The notes: generated by a model not told the origin, from the letters alone. Positions 37,073 to 47,496 are shown, numbered from the stretch's first letter. The stretch: DNA of 64,000 nt from Alteromonas aestuariivivens (GCF_003367475.1 NZ_QRHA01000004.1:1-64000); one strand, 5' to 3'. Numbers and translations are program-made.

Positions 37073-38392
37073 TTAGCGGCCGTAGCCTTTAAGGTTAGCT
37101 TTCTTCAGAACAGACTCATACTGAGAAGACATCAGATGGGTCTGCACCTGTGCCATGAAGTCCATGATGACCACCACGATGATGAGCAGTGACGTTCCAC
37201 CGAAGTAGAAAGGCACGTTCCAGGCAATCAACATAAATTCAGGCACCAAACAAATAAAGGTTATGTAAAGTGCGCCAGCCAGGGTCAGACGAGTCATTAC
37301 CTTGTCGATATAACGTGACGTTTGCTCACCCGGGCGAATGCCTGGGATGAACGCACCGGATTTCTTCAGGTTGTCTGCTGTATCGCGAGGGTTAAACACC
37401 AACGCGGTATAGAAGAAGCAGAAGAAGATAATCGCTGCTGCATACAACATCACGTACAGCGGCTGACCGGGCGAAAGCATTAATGCTACGTCCTGCAACC
37501 ACGCTGTAGATTCATTCTGACCAAACCATCCTGCGATGGTGCCTGGAAACAGAATGATGCTGGAGGCAAAAATCGGTGGTATAACACCGGCCATGTTGAC
37601 CTTCAGTGGTAAATGCGTGCTTTGCGCGGCGAAGACCTTGCGGCCTTGCTGACGCTTGGCATAGTTCACCACAATCCGGCGCTGTGCACGTTCTACGAAC
37701 ACTACCAGATAGGTCAGACCAAGTACGATCACACCAATCAACAACAGGAACAACATGTTGATGTCGCCCTGCCGTGCCTGTTCCGCGGTTTGCCCTATCG
37801 CTGTGGGCAAGCCGGCAACAATACCAGCAAATATCAAAATAGAGATACCGTTACCAATACCTCGTTCGGTAATCTGCTCGCCCAGCCACATCAGGAACAT
37901 AGTTCCTGTGACCAAGCTCACTACCGCCGTAAAGTAGAATCCGAAGCCAGGACTTATCACCAATCCATTAATCAGGTTGGGCAGGCCAGTCGCAATCCCG
38001 ATGGATTGGAAAGTCGCCAGCACCAGCGTCAGATAACGCGTGTACTGACTGATCTTACGACGACCTGCTTCGCCTTCTTTTTTAAGCTCCATCATCGGTG
38101 GATGAACCACCGTGAGCAACTGCATGATAATGGATGCAGTAATGTATGGCATAATGCCCAAAGCCAGAACGGATGCACGCTCAAGGGCTCCACCGGAGAA
38201 CATGTTGAACATTTCAACGATGGTGCCTTTTTGCTGTTCAAACAGTTGAGCGAGAACCGCAGCGTCGATACCAGGAATAGGTACATAAGAACCTAACCTG
38301 AACACCACGATCGCACCCAGTACGAACAACAATCTTGCCTTAAGCTCACTTAAGCCGCTTTTCGCGCCTGAATCCAATCCTGGTTTAGCCAT
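37073..38392 (-). CDS. secY: protein translocase subunit SecY
   Basis: The 439-residue channel subunit of the SecYEG translocon. It has the plug/TM2 region [20 protein letters not shown], the loop [20 protein letters not shown] and about ten hydrophobic segments. The last loop is [20 protein letters not shown]. Full length and in its usual spot after rplO, ahead of rpmJ. Confidence 0.98.
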   Translation of the reverse strand: MAKPGLDSGAKSGLSELKARLLFVLGAIVVFRLGSYVPIPGIDAAVLAQLFEQQKGTIVEMFNMFSGGALERASVLALGIMPYITASIIMQLLTVVHPPMMELKKEGEAGRRKISQYTRYLTLVLATFQSIGIATGLPNLINGLVISPGFGFYFTAVVSLVTGTMFLMWLGEQITERGIGNGISILIFAGIVAGLPTAIGQTAEQARQGDINMLFLLLIGVIVLGLTYLVVFVERAQRRIVVNYAKRQQGRKVFAAQSTHLPLKVNMAGVIPPIFASSIILFPGTIAGWFGQNESTAWLQDVALMLSPGQPLYVMLYAAAIIFFCFFYTALVFNPRDTADNLKKSGAFIPGIRPGEQTSRYIDKVMTRLTLAGALYITFICLVPEFMLIAWNVPFYFGGTSLLIIVVVIMDFMAQVQTHLMSSQYESVLKKANLKGYGR

Positions 38393-38397
38393 CTAGC

Positions 38398-38832
38398 TTA
38401 TTCCTCTACTTTACCGCCGGCAGTTTCAATCGCTTCACGCGCGCCTTTAGTAACCTTCAACCCGCTTACCGTAACAGCGCGTGATACTTCACCGCTCTTA
38501 ACCACTTTAACGAACTGGATGTCTTTTTTGACCAGACCAGCTGCTTTCAGGGTTTCAAGAGAAACAGTATCACCCTCTACCTTGGCGATTTCAGTCAGGG
38601 TTACTTGGTCAGTAACCAGGCCCTTGCGGGAAGTGAAACCGAACTTAGGCAGACGACGCTGGATTGGCATCTGACCACCTTCAAATCCTGGCTTAACAGA
38701 ACCGCCTGAACGGCTTTTCTGACCTTTGTGACCACGGCCACCGGTTTTACCAAGACCTGAACCGATACCACGGCCAAGACGTTTACCAGATGTTTTTGCT
38801 CCTGGTGCAGGAGAAATAGTGTTTAAACGCAT
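38398..38832 (-). CDS. rplO: 50S ribosomal protein L15
   Basis: A 144-residue L15 with the basic N-terminal extension ([20 protein letters not shown]) and [15 protein letters not shown]. It lies 3 bp after rpmD and 5 bp before secY. Confidence 0.97.
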   Translation of the reverse strand: MRLNTISPAPGAKTSGKRLGRGIGSGLGKTGGRGHKGQKSRSGGSVKPGFEGGQMPIQRRLPKFGFTSRKGLVTDQVTLTEIAKVEGDTVSLETLKAAGLVKKDIQFVKVVKSGEVSRAVTVSGLKVTKGAREAIETAGGKVEE

Positions 38833-38835
38833 CTC

Positions 38836-39015
38836 TTACTCCTCCACTATCTCAACCATGTAATATACACGGTTGATCATGCCACGAACTGCTGGGGTGT
38901 CTTCCAACTCACGGACATGGTTGATTTTACGCAGGCCAAGGCCTTTCAGCGTCGCTTTGTGCTTTGGCAGACGGCCAATCGCACTTTTCGTTTGCTTTAC
39001 TTTAATCGTTGCCAT
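38836..39015 (-). CDS. rpmD: 50S ribosomal protein L30
   Basis: A 59-residue L30 reading [20 protein letters not shown] then [20 protein letters not shown]. It is typical in length and lies between rpsE and rplO. Confidence 0.97.
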   Translation of the reverse strand: MATIKVKQTKSAIGRLPKHKATLKGLGLRKINHVRELEDTPAVRGMINRVYYMVEIVEE

Positions 39016-39021
39016 GTCTGA

Positions 39022-39522
39022 TTACCCCAAAATCTCTTCTACAGACAATCCACGCTTAGCAGCCACACCCGCTGGAGAGTTCATCTCGGTCAGCGCGTTA
39101 ATGGTGGCACGAACCACGTTGATTGGGTTTGTAGAGCCGTAACATTTTGAAAGTACGTTCTGCACGCCAGCTACTTCAAGTACTGCACGCATCGCACCAC
39201 CGGCAATGATACCGGTACCTTCAGATGCAGGCTGCATGTAAACTTTAGAGCCAGAGTGGCGACCCTTAATTGGGTGCTGCAGAGTGTGACCGTTCAGGTC
39301 CACGTCTACCAGGTTGCGGCGAGCCTTTTCCATTGCTTTCTGGATTGCGGCTGGCACTTCACGTGCTTTACCGTAACCGAAACCAACGCGACCGTTGCCG
39401 TCACCCACTACTGTCAATGCAGTGAAACTGAAGATACGACCACCTTTAACCACTTTGGATACGCGGTTAACGGCAATCAATTTTTCCAGCATTTCACCTG
39501 TTTGAACTTCTTGTTTAGCCAT
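39022..39522 (-). CDS. rpsE: 30S ribosomal protein S5
   Basis: A 166-residue S5 with [40 protein letters not shown] and the C-terminal domain [20 protein letters not shown]. It takes part in decoding accuracy. It follows rplR by 12 bp. Confidence 0.97.
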   Translation of the reverse strand: MAKQEVQTGEMLEKLIAVNRVSKVVKGGRIFSFTALTVVGDGNGRVGFGYGKAREVPAAIQKAMEKARRNLVDVDLNGHTLQHPIKGRHSGSKVYMQPASEGTGIIAGGAMRAVLEVAGVQNVLSKCYGSTNPINVVRATINALTEMNSPAGVAAKRGLSVEEILG

Positions 39523-39534
39523 TATTCTTCACTC

Positions 39535-39888
39535 CTAGAACTGAAGACCAGCTTCGCGAGCTGCATCAGCTAATGCTTTAACGCGACCGTGGTATTTAAA
39601 ACCGCTGCGATCGAAGGCTACTACTTTGATGCCTTTTTCGATAGCACGCTCAGCAATGGCTTTACCCACTGCTGCAGCCGCTTCAGCGTTACCAGTTGAT
39701 TTCAGATCTTTCGCTAAGTCTTTTTCAACGGTAGAAGCTGCCGCCAATACTTCAGAGCCGCTTGGAGCGATCAACTGAGCATAGATGTGGCGAGGTGTAC
39801 GGTTAATTACCAGGCGATGCGCGGCCAGTTCACGAATTTTTGCGCGTGCGCGAGTAGCGCGACGCAAGCGAGCTGCTTTTTTATCCAT
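39535..39888 (-). CDS. rplR: 50S ribosomal protein L18
   Basis: A 117-residue L18 that binds 5S rRNA. The start ATG 39888 gives [20 protein letters not shown] as in E. coli; the frame is open to 39900. It has [20 protein letters not shown] and ends [15 protein letters not shown]. Confidence 0.97.
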   Translation of the reverse strand: MDKKAARLRRATRARAKIRELAAHRLVINRTPRHIYAQLIAPSGSEVLAAASTVEKDLAKDLKSTGNAEAAAAVGKAIAERAIEKGIKVVAFDRSGFKYHGRVKALADAAREAGLQF

Positions 39889-39900
39889 CGTATCACCCAC

Positions 39901-40434
39901 CTACTTTTTCTTAGCTTCTTTGCGACGAACGTTTTCGTCAGCATAACGAACACCTTTGCCTTTGTAAGGCTCTGGTGGACGATATCCGCGAATGTTCGCT
40001 GCTACCTGTCCTACCACCTGCTTATCGGCGCCTTTAACGACGATTTCAGTTTGGCTAGGAGTTTCTACGGTAATGCCTTGTGGCATTTCGTATACAACAG
40101 GGTGAGAGAAACCCAGAGTCAGGTTCAGTTTGCTACCTTGTGCCTGAGCACGGTAACCAACACCCAACAACTGCAGTTTTTTCTCAAAACCTTCAGACAC
40201 ACCGATAACCATTGCATTCAACAGAGCGCGAGCGGTACCAGCCTGAGCCCATGCATCAGCAAAACCTTCACGAGGCAGAGCTTTCAGCTGGTTCTCTTCT
40301 TGTACTACTTCAACTGCGTTATTGAATACGCGAGTCAGGGTACCTTTACTACCTTTCACAGTGACTTCTTGACCAGAGATAGAGATATCTACGCCTGATT
40401 TTACGTCTACCGGGGCTTTTGCTACACGTGACAT
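39901..40434 (-). CDS. rplF: 50S ribosomal protein L6
   Basis: A 177-residue L6 with the two duplicated domains; the second has [20 protein letters not shown] and [20 protein letters not shown]. Normal length and position between rpsH and rplR. Confidence 0.97.
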   Translation of the reverse strand: MSRVAKAPVDVKSGVDISISGQEVTVKGSKGTLTRVFNNAVEVVQEENQLKALPREGFADAWAQAGTARALLNAMVIGVSEGFEKKLQLLGVGYRAQAQGSKLNLTLGFSHPVVYEMPQGITVETPSQTEIVVKGADKQVVGQVAANIRGYRPPEPYKGKGVRYADENVRRKEAKKK

Positions 40435-40448
40435 TTCAACTCCTCCGA

Positions 40449-40841
40449 TTACGCTACATAACCGATGATCTCACCGCCCATGCCTGCTTTACGCGCAGCA
40501 CGGTCAGTCATCACACCTTTAGAAGTTGACACGATAGCAACGCCTAACCCACCCATTACTTTTGGCAGCTCATCTTTTTTCTTATAGATGCGCAGACCAG
40601 GGCGGCTAACACGCTCGATAGTGTCAATTACTTGCTTGCCTTCGAAGTACTTAAGAGTTACTTCCAAAACAGGCTTAACGTCACCAGAAACAGCGAAGTC
40701 AGTGATGTAACCTTCAGCTTTCAACACGCCTGCGATAGCAACACGCAGTTTTGAAGAAGGCATGGATACAGCAACTTTGTGCGCCATCTGGCCGTTACGG
40801 ATGCGGGTAAACATATCCGCGATAGGATCTTGCATGCTCAT
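40449..40841 (-). CDS. rpsH: 30S ribosomal protein S8
   Basis: A 130-residue S8 with [20 protein letters not shown] and the end [20 protein letters not shown]. In E. coli it represses the spc operon at the rplE region; whether it does here cannot be judged. Confidence 0.97.
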   Translation of the reverse strand: MSMQDPIADMFTRIRNGQMAHKVAVSMPSSKLRVAIAGVLKAEGYITDFAVSGDVKPVLEVTLKYFEGKQVIDTIERVSRPGLRIYKKKDELPKVMGGLGVAIVSTSKGVMTDRAARKAGMGGEIIGYVA

Positions 40842-40854
40842 TATCAGCTACTCC

Positions 40855-41160
40855 TTACCAGCTGGCTTTTTTCAGGCCAGGGACTTCACCGCGCATCGCA
40901 GCTTCACGAAGCTTGATACGGCTCAGACCGAATTTGCGTAGGAAACCATGTGGACGACCAGTGATCCGGCAGCGGTTTTGCTGACGAGTCTTGGCGCTGT
41001 CACGTGGCAGTTGTTGTAGCTTCAGAACAGCATCCCAACGCTCTTCATCAGAGGCGTTAACATCGCTGATAATCGCTTTAAGTGCGGCGCGCTTTTCAGC
41101 GTACTTAGCTACCAGCTTTGCACGCTTGACTTCACGAGCCTTCATTGATTCTTTTGCCAT
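40855..41160 (-). CDS. rpsN: 30S ribosomal protein S14
   Basis: A 101-residue S14 of the long, zinc-free type (no C-x2-C pair). It begins [20 protein letters not shown] at 41160 and has [20 protein letters not shown]. The frame extends to 41340 upstream, but that part overlaps rplE and is not used. Confidence 0.97.
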   Translation of the reverse strand: MAKESMKAREVKRAKLVAKYAEKRAALKAIISDVNASDEERWDAVLKLQQLPRDSAKTRQQNRCRITGRPHGFLRKFGLSRIKLREAAMRGEVPGLKKASW

Positions 41161-41173
41161 AACCCTACACCCC

Positions 41174-41713
41174 TTATTTTCTGAATGGGAAGTTGAACGC
41201 GGACAGCAGAGCACGTGCTTCGTCATCAGAGTTCGCGCTGGTAGTGATAGTAATATCCATACCACGAACCTTATCCACTTTATCGAAATCGATTTCAGGG
41301 AAGATGATTTGCTCACGCACGCCCATACTGTAGTTACCACGACCGTCGAATGATTTAGGGTTCAAACCACGGAAGTCGCGAACACGAGGAATTGCGATTG
41401 AAATCAAACGCTCCAGGAATTCCCACATACGCTCGCCGCGCAGGGTTACTTTACAGCCAATCGGATAACCTTCACGGATTTTAAAACCCGCTACGGATTT
41501 TCTAGCAACTGTCACAACCGGTTTTTGACCCGCGATAGCAGCCATATCAGCTGTCGCGTGCTCAAGAACCTTCTTGTCTGCAACTGCTTCACCCAGACCC
41601 ATGTTCAGGGTGATTTTCTCAATCCGAGGGACTTGCATGACGCTTTTGTACCCGAACTGCTTCGCAAGTTCAGCTACTACTGTTTCTTTATAGAAATCAT
41701 GCAGTTTCGCCAT
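41174..41713 (-). CDS. rplE: 50S ribosomal protein L5
   Basis: A 179-residue L5, starting [20 protein letters not shown] at 41713. It has [20 protein letters not shown] and [20 protein letters not shown]. It binds 5S rRNA and the P-site tRNA. Normal spc position. Confidence 0.97.
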   Translation of the reverse strand: MAKLHDFYKETVVAELAKQFGYKSVMQVPRIEKITLNMGLGEAVADKKVLEHATADMAAIAGQKPVVTVARKSVAGFKIREGYPIGCKVTLRGERMWEFLERLISIAIPRVRDFRGLNPKSFDGRGNYSMGVREQIIFPEIDFDKVDKVRGMDITITTSANSDDEARALLSAFNFPFRK

Positions 41714-41729
41714 CGTACTCTCCAATTAA

Positions 41730-42044
41730 TTAAACAAGTTCGCCGTTAGACTTGAAGAAACGTACTTTCTTCTCGTCTTCGAAACGGAAACCAACGCGAT
41801 CCGCTTTGCCCGTTGCCGGGTTAACGATCGCAACATTAGAAACGTGAATAGAAGCTTCCTTCTCAACGATGCCACCAGCAACACCCAGGTGTGGGTTTGG
41901 CTTCTGGTGTTTCTTGACAAGGTTAATGCCTTCTACAACTACGCGGTCTTCAGCTACCAGCACTTTCAGGACTTTGCCCTGCTTGCCTTTGTCTTTGCCC
42001 GCCAATACGACTACTTCATCATCACGACGAATTTTTCTAGCCAT
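41730..42044 (-). CDS. rplX: 50S ribosomal protein L24
   Basis: A 104-residue L24 with the KOW motif ([20 protein letters not shown]). It lies between rplN (12 bp) and rplE (16 bp). Confidence 0.97.
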   Translation of the reverse strand: MARKIRRDDEVVVLAGKDKGKQGKVLKVLVAEDRVVVEGINLVKKHQKPNPHLGVAGGIVEKEASIHVSNVAIVNPATGKADRVGFRFEDEKKVRFFKSNGELV

Positions 42045-42056
42045 TATCGTGACTCC

Positions 42057-42425
42057 TTATAGTACCTCTGGGGCCAGTGAGATGATCTTCATGAAGTTAT
42101 CACTCCGAAGCTCACGGGTTACCGGGCCAAAGATACGCGTACCAATTGGTTGCTTGTTGTTGTTCAACAACACAGCCGCGTTATTGTCAAAACGGATGAC
42201 AGAGCCATCTGCACGACGAACGCCTTTTCTAGTACGCACCACCACTGCGTTCAGTACGTCACCTTTTTTTACCTTACCGCGAGGAATTGCTTCCTTGACG
42301 GTAACTTTGATGATGTCACCGATACCTGCATAACGGCGATGCGAGCCACCAAGAACCTTAATACACTGAACCCTGCGAGCGCCGCTGTTGTCGGCTACAT
42401 CCAGGTTAGTTTGCATTTGGATCAT
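42057..42425 (-). CDS. rplN: 50S ribosomal protein L14
   Basis: A 122-residue L14 with [40 protein letters not shown] and the end [10 protein letters not shown]. It is the first gene of the spc operon here. Immediately upstream there is no rpsQ, rpmC or rplP, so the S10 operon is separated from spc in this genome. Confidence 0.97.
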   Translation of the reverse strand: MIQMQTNLDVADNSGARRVQCIKVLGGSHRRYAGIGDIIKVTVKEAIPRGKVKKGDVLNAVVVRTRKGVRRADGSVIRFDNNAAVLLNNNKQPIGTRIFGPVTRELRSDNFMKIISLAPEVL

Positions 42426-42528
42426 GTTAGTGCTCCGCTATTAATTAAAACCCTTCCGGGTCGTTACGCTGCTAAAAACAACAGGAATTGCTGCTTTTAT
42501 ATACATACCCCCATAAAAAGGGCGCGAA

Positions 42529-42537
42529 ATAATAACA
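42529..42537 (-). promoter_or_regulatory. candidate spc operon promoter, extended -10
   Basis: On the minus strand TGTTATTAT followed by TTCGCGCC lies about 100 nt upstream of rplN. TG one base before TATTAT marks an extended -10 and the following bases are GC-rich. No good -35 is present. The leader from here to rplN contains a small ACCC-GGAA-GGGT hairpin. A promoter is needed because rplN is the first gene after an unrelated one. Confidence 0.5.
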
Positions 42538-42596
42538 GAAAAGTTCGGGCAGCGATAGCATAAAAGTGAATTAATTTTAGGCAGTGCTGAAAACGC

Positions 42597-42621
42597 AAAA
42601 ACCGCTGAATACAGCGGTTTG
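42597..42621 (-). terminator. intrinsic terminator of the TonB receptor gene
   Basis: On the minus strand AAACCGCTG, loop TATT, CAGCGGTTTTTGCG: an 8-bp stem followed by T5. It lies about 80 bp after the stop at 42701 and just before the spc promoter region, so it insulates the ribosomal operon. Confidence 0.82.
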
Positions 42622-42637
42622 ATTGGGCCTGGCGGCG

Positions 42638-42672
42638 TTGCCGGGCTGACCATTTGGTCAAATTCCCGGCAA
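42638..42672. repeat. inverted repeat after the TonB receptor gene
   Basis: TTGCCGGG and CCCGGCAA form 8-bp arms around 19 bases, within which TGACCA and TGGTCA form a second stem. There is no T-run. It lies between the TonB stop and its terminator, so it may protect the mRNA 3' end or be a protein site. Confidence 0.6.
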
Positions 42673-42700
42673 CAGCAAGACTGCCTGAAAAATCAGCAAA

Positions 42701-44821
42701 TTAGAAGGTGTAGCTTACACCAAGGCGGGCGTTGAGCGGTTCACCGGTAGCAATGTTGTTGTCATTGTGGGCCGAGGGGAAATACTCCTCATCCAGCAGA
42801 TTTTCAACGTTTAACTGCACCTGCAACGCATCAGACAACTGGTAGTAAACTGCCATATCCACCCGGGTGAAGTCTGGCAATTCTACCGCATTACCCAGTG
42901 ATGCATACTGCTCAGACTGGTAAACAACACCCAGGGCAGCGCTCAGTTTGTCGCTGAAGCCGTAGCGGCTCCACAGGGACACCATGTGCTCAGGCACCTG
43001 CGCCAGGGTACGGTTGTTCACTTCGCCATCGGCAACTCGCCCCATTTCCTGGCCGTCGAGATTACTGTAGCCGGCACTGACAGACCAGTTATCCGCCAAC
43101 TGGCCTGCCAACTGGAATTCAAACCCTTTGGTTTCGGTTCCGGTCAACAGCGAACGTTCCGGGTTAGCCGGGTCGGTCACGCTGCCATTCTCACGCTCAA
43201 TTTCAAATACCGCAGCGGAGAGGCTCAGCGCGTCAGAAAGGTTCCACTTCACACCCACTTCACGGTTTTCGAATTCTTCTGGCGCCAGGGCCTGAGAACT
43301 CAGGCTCAGTGTCAGGAACTGATCACCGGAGCGTGGCAGGAATGACTGGCTCAAACTGGCGTACACGGATACGTTGTCCAGCGGCTTGTATATCAGGCCC
43401 ACACGAGGGGAGATTTCTTCGTCTACACGACCCAGTGCACCGTTGTTGCCATCTTCGCTGCCGTTGTTCTGTTCAATCACATCCAGCACATCAATATCGA
43501 AGCGGTCATAACGCAGGCCAGCGACCAGAATCAGTTGCTCAAACAGGGCAATTTCATCCTGAACGAAGGCTGAGGTAAATTTCACATTTGAGGCAGTGTC
43601 ACGCACAACACCGGTAAGCCCGAACTCCGGCACCTCTAATGGATTGCTGAATTCAAAAGTGATTTGATCGTCGTTACTATCAACAAAAAGCGCGTCTTTG
43701 CGATAATTGGCGGTATCCTGGTCACCGTATTCAAACCCCGCCAGCAACGTATGGCTTACCGACCCGGTATCGAACTGACCTACAGCGTTGAACTGGAAGA
43801 TCAGGTTGTCACGGTCAGTGCCGTCCCGGTAACCATCCAGCTTAACCGTTGCCGCTGTGGAATCGAACGCCACCGGATACAGGTTCTGATAGAACTTGTC
43901 GTAATCAGCGTATTGCAGCGTGGCATTCAATGACCAATTGCTTGAAATCATGTGATCGATGCGGGCGCGGGCAATCTGCGCCTGCAAGGTAGTGCGGTTA
44001 AAGTCCGGGTCACCAAAATAGGTGTCCTGGTGGCCGGCTGCAGGCTTACCGTTTTCCGAAGGAATACCGCGGTCAACCAGACGATCGTCATCCAGATACT
44101 CGTAAGAAAGCACCAGTTTGGTGTCGGGGCTGATCGCCCAGCTGTACGTCGGGTTTACACCGTAACGACTGCCATTTTTGAAGTCACGGTGGTTGTCTAC
44201 CTGCTCATGGAAGGCATTCAGTCGCAAAGCTTGCGAACCATCAATCACCTGGTTGGTGTCAATGGTTGCCATTGAGGCACCAAAAGTATCCAGGTTGGCG
44301 CTAAACGCTGAAAAAGTTCCGCTCAGCTCGGCCTCTTTGGTCACACGGTTGATGATACCGCCACCGCCACCACGGCCAAACAGAAGTGCGTTCGCGCCAC
44401 GGAGAATTTCAACCCGCTCCAGGTTATACAGAGGGCGAAAGTACTGGACATCGTCGCGTAAGCCATCAACAAAGAAGTCCGCAGTGGTGTTCTGCCCGCG
44501 AATGGTCATCTGGTCACGGTGATCTTCACCCAGGCCAATGGTAACACCCGGCGTATACTGCACCACATCAGCTACACTTTGCAGCGCCTGTTGCTGAATT
44601 TGCTCGGCAGATACAACCGATACAAATTGGGGCACATCAATCAGCAAGGTAGGCGTTTTTACCGAGTCAGCGGCCTGCTGACCAAAGTAGGCACCGCGTA
44701 CGGTAATACGCTCGGTTTGCTGTTCATCATATTGCTTTTGGGTGCTGGCCGTATTGCCTTCAGCCAGTGCAGCACTGGAAAGAATCAGTCCAATGCTGGT
44801 TGCGAGTATGCTTGCTTTCAC
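42701..44821 (-). CDS. TonB-dependent siderophore receptor
   Basis: A 706-residue outer-membrane receptor, probably for ferric catecholate or a similar siderophore. Order: signal peptide (1-20, ending SAALA), plug domain (about 50-160) with TPTLLIDVPQFVSVVSAEQI, DVVQYTPGV and RVEILRGANALLFGRGGGGG, then a beta-barrel ending in LNARLGVSYTF with C-terminal Phe. A weak TonB box may lie at ERITVRG. A Fur-like site lies upstream at 44880. It is followed by a terminator and has no transporter or TonB gene beside it, so it depends on shared energy and import machinery. Confidence 0.93.
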   Translation of the reverse strand: MKASILATSIGLILSSAALAEGNTASTQKQYDEQQTERITVRGAYFGQQAADSVKTPTLLIDVPQFVSVVSAEQIQQQALQSVADVVQYTPGVTIGLGEDHRDQMTIRGQNTTADFFVDGLRDDVQYFRPLYNLERVEILRGANALLFGRGGGGGIINRVTKEAELSGTFSAFSANLDTFGASMATIDTNQVIDGSQALRLNAFHEQVDNHRDFKNGSRYGVNPTYSWAISPDTKLVLSYEYLDDDRLVDRGIPSENGKPAAGHQDTYFGDPDFNRTTLQAQIARARIDHMISSNWSLNATLQYADYDKFYQNLYPVAFDSTAATVKLDGYRDGTDRDNLIFQFNAVGQFDTGSVSHTLLAGFEYGDQDTANYRKDALFVDSNDDQITFEFSNPLEVPEFGLTGVVRDTASNVKFTSAFVQDEIALFEQLILVAGLRYDRFDIDVLDVIEQNNGSEDGNNGALGRVDEEISPRVGLIYKPLDNVSVYASLSQSFLPRSGDQFLTLSLSSQALAPEEFENREVGVKWNLSDALSLSAAVFEIERENGSVTDPANPERSLLTGTETKGFEFQLAGQLADNWSVSAGYSNLDGQEMGRVADGEVNNRTLAQVPEHMVSLWSRYGFSDKLSAALGVVYQSEQYASLGNAVELPDFTRVDMAVYYQLSDALQVQLNVENLLDEEYFPSAHNDNNIATGEPLNARLGVSYTF

Positions 44822-44879
44822 AATGTGTCCTTTTATCCAACGAATTTTATTGCGGACGAAACCTTACCGGTATTGCGTT

Positions 44880-44898
44880 TGAGAATCAATATCATTTA
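44880..44898 (-). promoter_or_regulatory. Fur box upstream of the TonB receptor
   Basis: On the minus strand AATGATATTGATTCTC differs at only two or three positions from the common Fur-box core AATGATAATCATTCTC. It lies about 60 nt upstream of the receptor's ATG, where it would block the promoter in iron-replete cells. Likely but not tested. Confidence 0.7.
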
Positions 44899-44990
44899 GG
44901 TTTATTTTTAATGCAACTCCGTTATAACACTGGCACATAAGTTCAGCAGAGCAGACTTGGCAGACCGGAAACCCGCTCCGGAAACACAGA

Positions 44991-45665
44991 TTATTCGATT
45001 GCAAAGTTGAAATAGGTATCAGGATAGGGTTGGGGCTGGTAAGAGTAATGCCACCACTCCATGGAATAGTTTTCAAAGCTTCCGGCTTCCATCATTGATT
45101 TGAGCAACTGGCGGTTTTGGCGCTGAAGCTCGCTGATTCTTGGATCATCGGTGTTGGAAAGTGTATCAAACAGGTCAAAGGCGGAACCCATATCGAGTTC
45201 CTGCCAATGCCCGTTGGTTTGCTGAAATTCCAGCGTAAGGTCAACCGTTGCGCCGCGACTGTGTCCGGAGCGTTCGGCGATGTAGTCACCGACTAACGTC
45301 TCTTTGGCCAGGTTGGGGTAATACTCTGCTTTAGTGCGTTTATCGCTGAGATCCTGGGCCCAGCGCATAAAGTGGCTAACCGCACGTTGCGGGCGGTAAC
45401 AATCGAAGATTTTCAGACGCAAGCCCTGTTTTGCAACCTGCTTAGCCACCCGAATTAGTGACTCAGCAGCTTCACGCTGCAAAAGGCATTTGGGTGCAAG
45501 GTACCCGTCGATGGGCTCGCCAACAAAATTTTGCGAACCAAAATAGCGAATGTCATAAGAGGCATCCGGCATGGCCGTATTGAGTTCAACAAAATCCTTC
45601 GGCTTTTCAGCCTGCGCCCGCCCAAACCACAACAGAATTATTACTGCGCTTATGCCCCGCTTCAT
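44991..45665 (-). CDS. D-alanyl-D-alanine dipeptidase (VanX/DdpX type)
   Basis: A 224-residue zinc dipeptidase. It has MPDASYDIRYFGSQNFVGEP, IFDCYRPQRAVSHF, the zinc motif SGHSRGATVDLTL (SxHxxGxAxD) and EWWHYSY with the catalytic Glu and third ligand. A signal peptide (1-19, MKRGISAVIILLWFGRAQA) places it in the periplasm, so a role in recycling peptidoglycan D-Ala-D-Ala is more likely than vancomycin resistance. There are no van genes around it. It lies 92 bp upstream-side of the Fur site, on the same strand as the TonB receptor, but is probably separate. Confidence 0.92.
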   Translation of the reverse strand: MKRGISAVIILLWFGRAQAEKPKDFVELNTAMPDASYDIRYFGSQNFVGEPIDGYLAPKCLLQREAAESLIRVAKQVAKQGLRLKIFDCYRPQRAVSHFMRWAQDLSDKRTKAEYYPNLAKETLVGDYIAERSGHSRGATVDLTLEFQQTNGHWQELDMGSAFDLFDTLSNTDDPRISELQRQNRQLLKSMMEAGSFENYSMEWWHYSYQPQPYPDTYFNFAIE

Positions 45666-45818
45666 CCGTTACCTGCCCCTTTAAGATTGCATCAGCCAGC
45701 CTATACAATCTATAGACCTTGTTCAACAACCCTATGATTTAAAAGGATTTGACAATTTAAACATGATCTTTGTCCGGCGTGTTTGGGTAAGGGGCAGTGG
45801 CAGATATCGGCAATCTGC

Positions 45819-45841
45819 AAAAAGGCAGCTCAATGGCTGCC
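45819..45841 (-). terminator. intrinsic terminator of the subtilase gene
   Basis: On the minus strand GGCAGC, loop CATTGA, GCTGCC then TTTTTG: a 6-bp GC-rich stem followed by T5. It lies 39 bp past the stop of the serine protease at 45880 and insulates ddpX-like gene expression downstream. Confidence 0.8.
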
Positions 45842-45879
45842 GTAGGTGTATTTAACGAATTTCGCTGTCGCGCTATCAG

Positions 45880-47496
45880 TTACTCAATGTGCCAGCTTAA
45901 ATCCACATTGCGGGTAAACAGATACGCATACAGGCCAATGTGCCAGGTGCCTGGCTGAGGGTTGGCAATCTCGCAGCTTTCCTCATTACCACCGTTATAG
46001 GGGCGGCATACATAGCGGCTCAGTGAAGGCTGATTTAGATGGTTAAGATACAGATCGGCATCACCAAGCCCTCCTTGAATAGTCACCACCAACGAGCGCG
46101 CTCCCTCAGGTACGTCAATGCTGGTGCGATACCAATCGTTTCGACGAATGGTAATGTTCTCCACACCCCCAACAATGGGCTCTATCCCTGGCTCTTCGAT
46201 GGGTTCAGGGTCCCCTTCGCAGCCCTGTGTACTGATATAGTCATAGGCATCGGCCACCTGCACAATACCGTAACCGAAGTATGGGTCCCTTCCGGTGCGG
46301 CCTTTGTCTTTTGCGGTAAGATTCAGGGCCTGGCGAATTTCAGACGCACCACACTCCGGAAAGAAACTCCAAACCAGTGCTGCGGCTCCTGCCACATGGG
46401 GTGCTGCCATGGAAGTGCCACTGTAGCTCGCATACTCGTTAGTGGGTACGGTCGAAAGTACATTTACACCCGGCGCCGCAATTTCCACCTGATAATTAAA
46501 CTGGCTGAAGCTGGCTCGCCTCTCCTGACTGTTAACGGCAGCCACTGACATCACCGAATCGTAGGAAGCCGGATAATTGAGCGTACTGGTTCCGTCATTA
46601 CCGGCAGAGGCGACCAGCAATATGCCATCTGCTGCCACATCCTCGAAGGCGTTCTGTTCTGCCAGTGAAGACCCTGCCCCTCCCAGGCTCATGTTGATCA
46701 CGTTGGCCCCGGCATCCCGGCACTGGTTTAGCCCTTCAATCAAATCCGACGAATACGTCCAGTTACCGCGGTTGTCAAACACCTTAACCGCGTGAATGGA
46801 GACTCCCGGATAAACACCTACCATTCCCTCAAAGTTGTCGTATGCGGCAATAGTTCCGGCAACATGGGTACCGTGCCCGTAACCATCCACATACCATTGC
46901 CCTACCTCAGAGTTATTGGCCTCACCGCTGGCACCATTGTTTTGATCGGGCAGGTCCGGGTGCCCCAACTGATAACCGGTATCCAGCACACACACCTTGC
47001 GCGCAGATGTATCGCTTTGGGAAAGCTGGCTGGCCTGGATCAGGTTGTAACCATAGGGAATATTCTGAGCCATTAGGTAACGGACATGGTCCGGTTCAAT
47101 GCGATTAATATCTGCCTTGCCCTGCAATCGCTGAAGTTGTGCGTCAGTCAACTCGGCAGCGACCAGACGCTGGCGCCTTATAGTCTTGAGAGGCTGAACA
47201 CCTTCGACCTGCAATAACTGGCTGGCTTTCTGTTCGTCCAACTCCCTTCGGGGAGGTCTGGAACCCGAACGGGCCTTTGCTGGCCCCAACAATAAATCGG
47301 TATTCGGTGCATCCTTGGTCAGGGTTTCGTTAAATGTGATGAGATAGCGCGCTGCCTTTGGGCTGGGTGAATCGGTGATATCAGACGGCAGTGCAGATTC
47401 AGTTGAGTATGAAAATGAAGAGTATGCGTAAAGTGTGAAGAATGACAGCGCCGCTGCGCCCCGAAAAACAGAGCCGGAACAAAATTGCTTTTTCAT
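45880..47496 (-). CDS. secreted subtilisin-like serine protease with PPC domain
   Basis: A 538-residue S8 peptidase. Order: signal peptide; I9-type propeptide (about 50-145) with RYLITFNETL; catalytic domain with Asp171 in CVLDTGYQLGHPDL, His207 in DGYGHGTHVAGTIAA, and Ser361 in YSGTSMAAPHVAGAAALVWS. The C-terminal PPC domain (about 440-538) has LVVTIQGGLGDADLYLN. I start at ATG 47496, with AAGGA 8-9 nt upstream; an in-frame TTG at 47514 is less likely. It is probably exported by Sec and then type II secretion, an extracellular enzyme degrading protein. It stands alone between rlmB and the dipeptidase. Confidence 0.95.
   Translation of the reverse strand: MKKQFCSGSVFRGAAALSFFTLYAYSSFSYSTESALPSDITDSPSPKAARYLITFNETLTKDAPNTDLLLGPAKARSGSRPPRRELDEQKASQLLQVEGVQPLKTIRRQRLVAAELTDAQLQRLQGKADINRIEPDHVRYLMAQNIPYGYNLIQASQLSQSDTSARKVCVLDTGYQLGHPDLPDQNNGASGEANNSEVGQWYVDGYGHGTHVAGTIAAYDNFEGMVGVYPGVSIHAVKVFDNRGNWTYSSDLIEGLNQCRDAGANVINMSLGGAGSSLAEQNAFEDVAADGILLVASAGNDGTSTLNYPASYDSVMSVAAVNSQERRASFSQFNYQVEIAAPGVNVLSTVPTNEYASYSGTSMAAPHVAGAAALVWSFFPECGASEIRQALNLTAKDKGRTGRDPYFGYGIVQVADAYDYISTQGCEGDPEPIEEPGIEPIVGGVENITIRRNDWYRTSIDVPEGARSLVVTIQGGLGDADLYLNHLNQPSLSRYVCRPYNGGNEESCEIANPQPGTWHIGLYAYLFTRNVDLSWHIE

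Noticed and set aside
37613..38296. 227-codon plus-strand frame over secY
   Set aside because: Antisense to secY, His/Gln-rich composition typical of shadows.
39888..39900. Extended N terminus of rplR
   Set aside because: Family starts at MDKKAARL; the four extra residues are not conserved.
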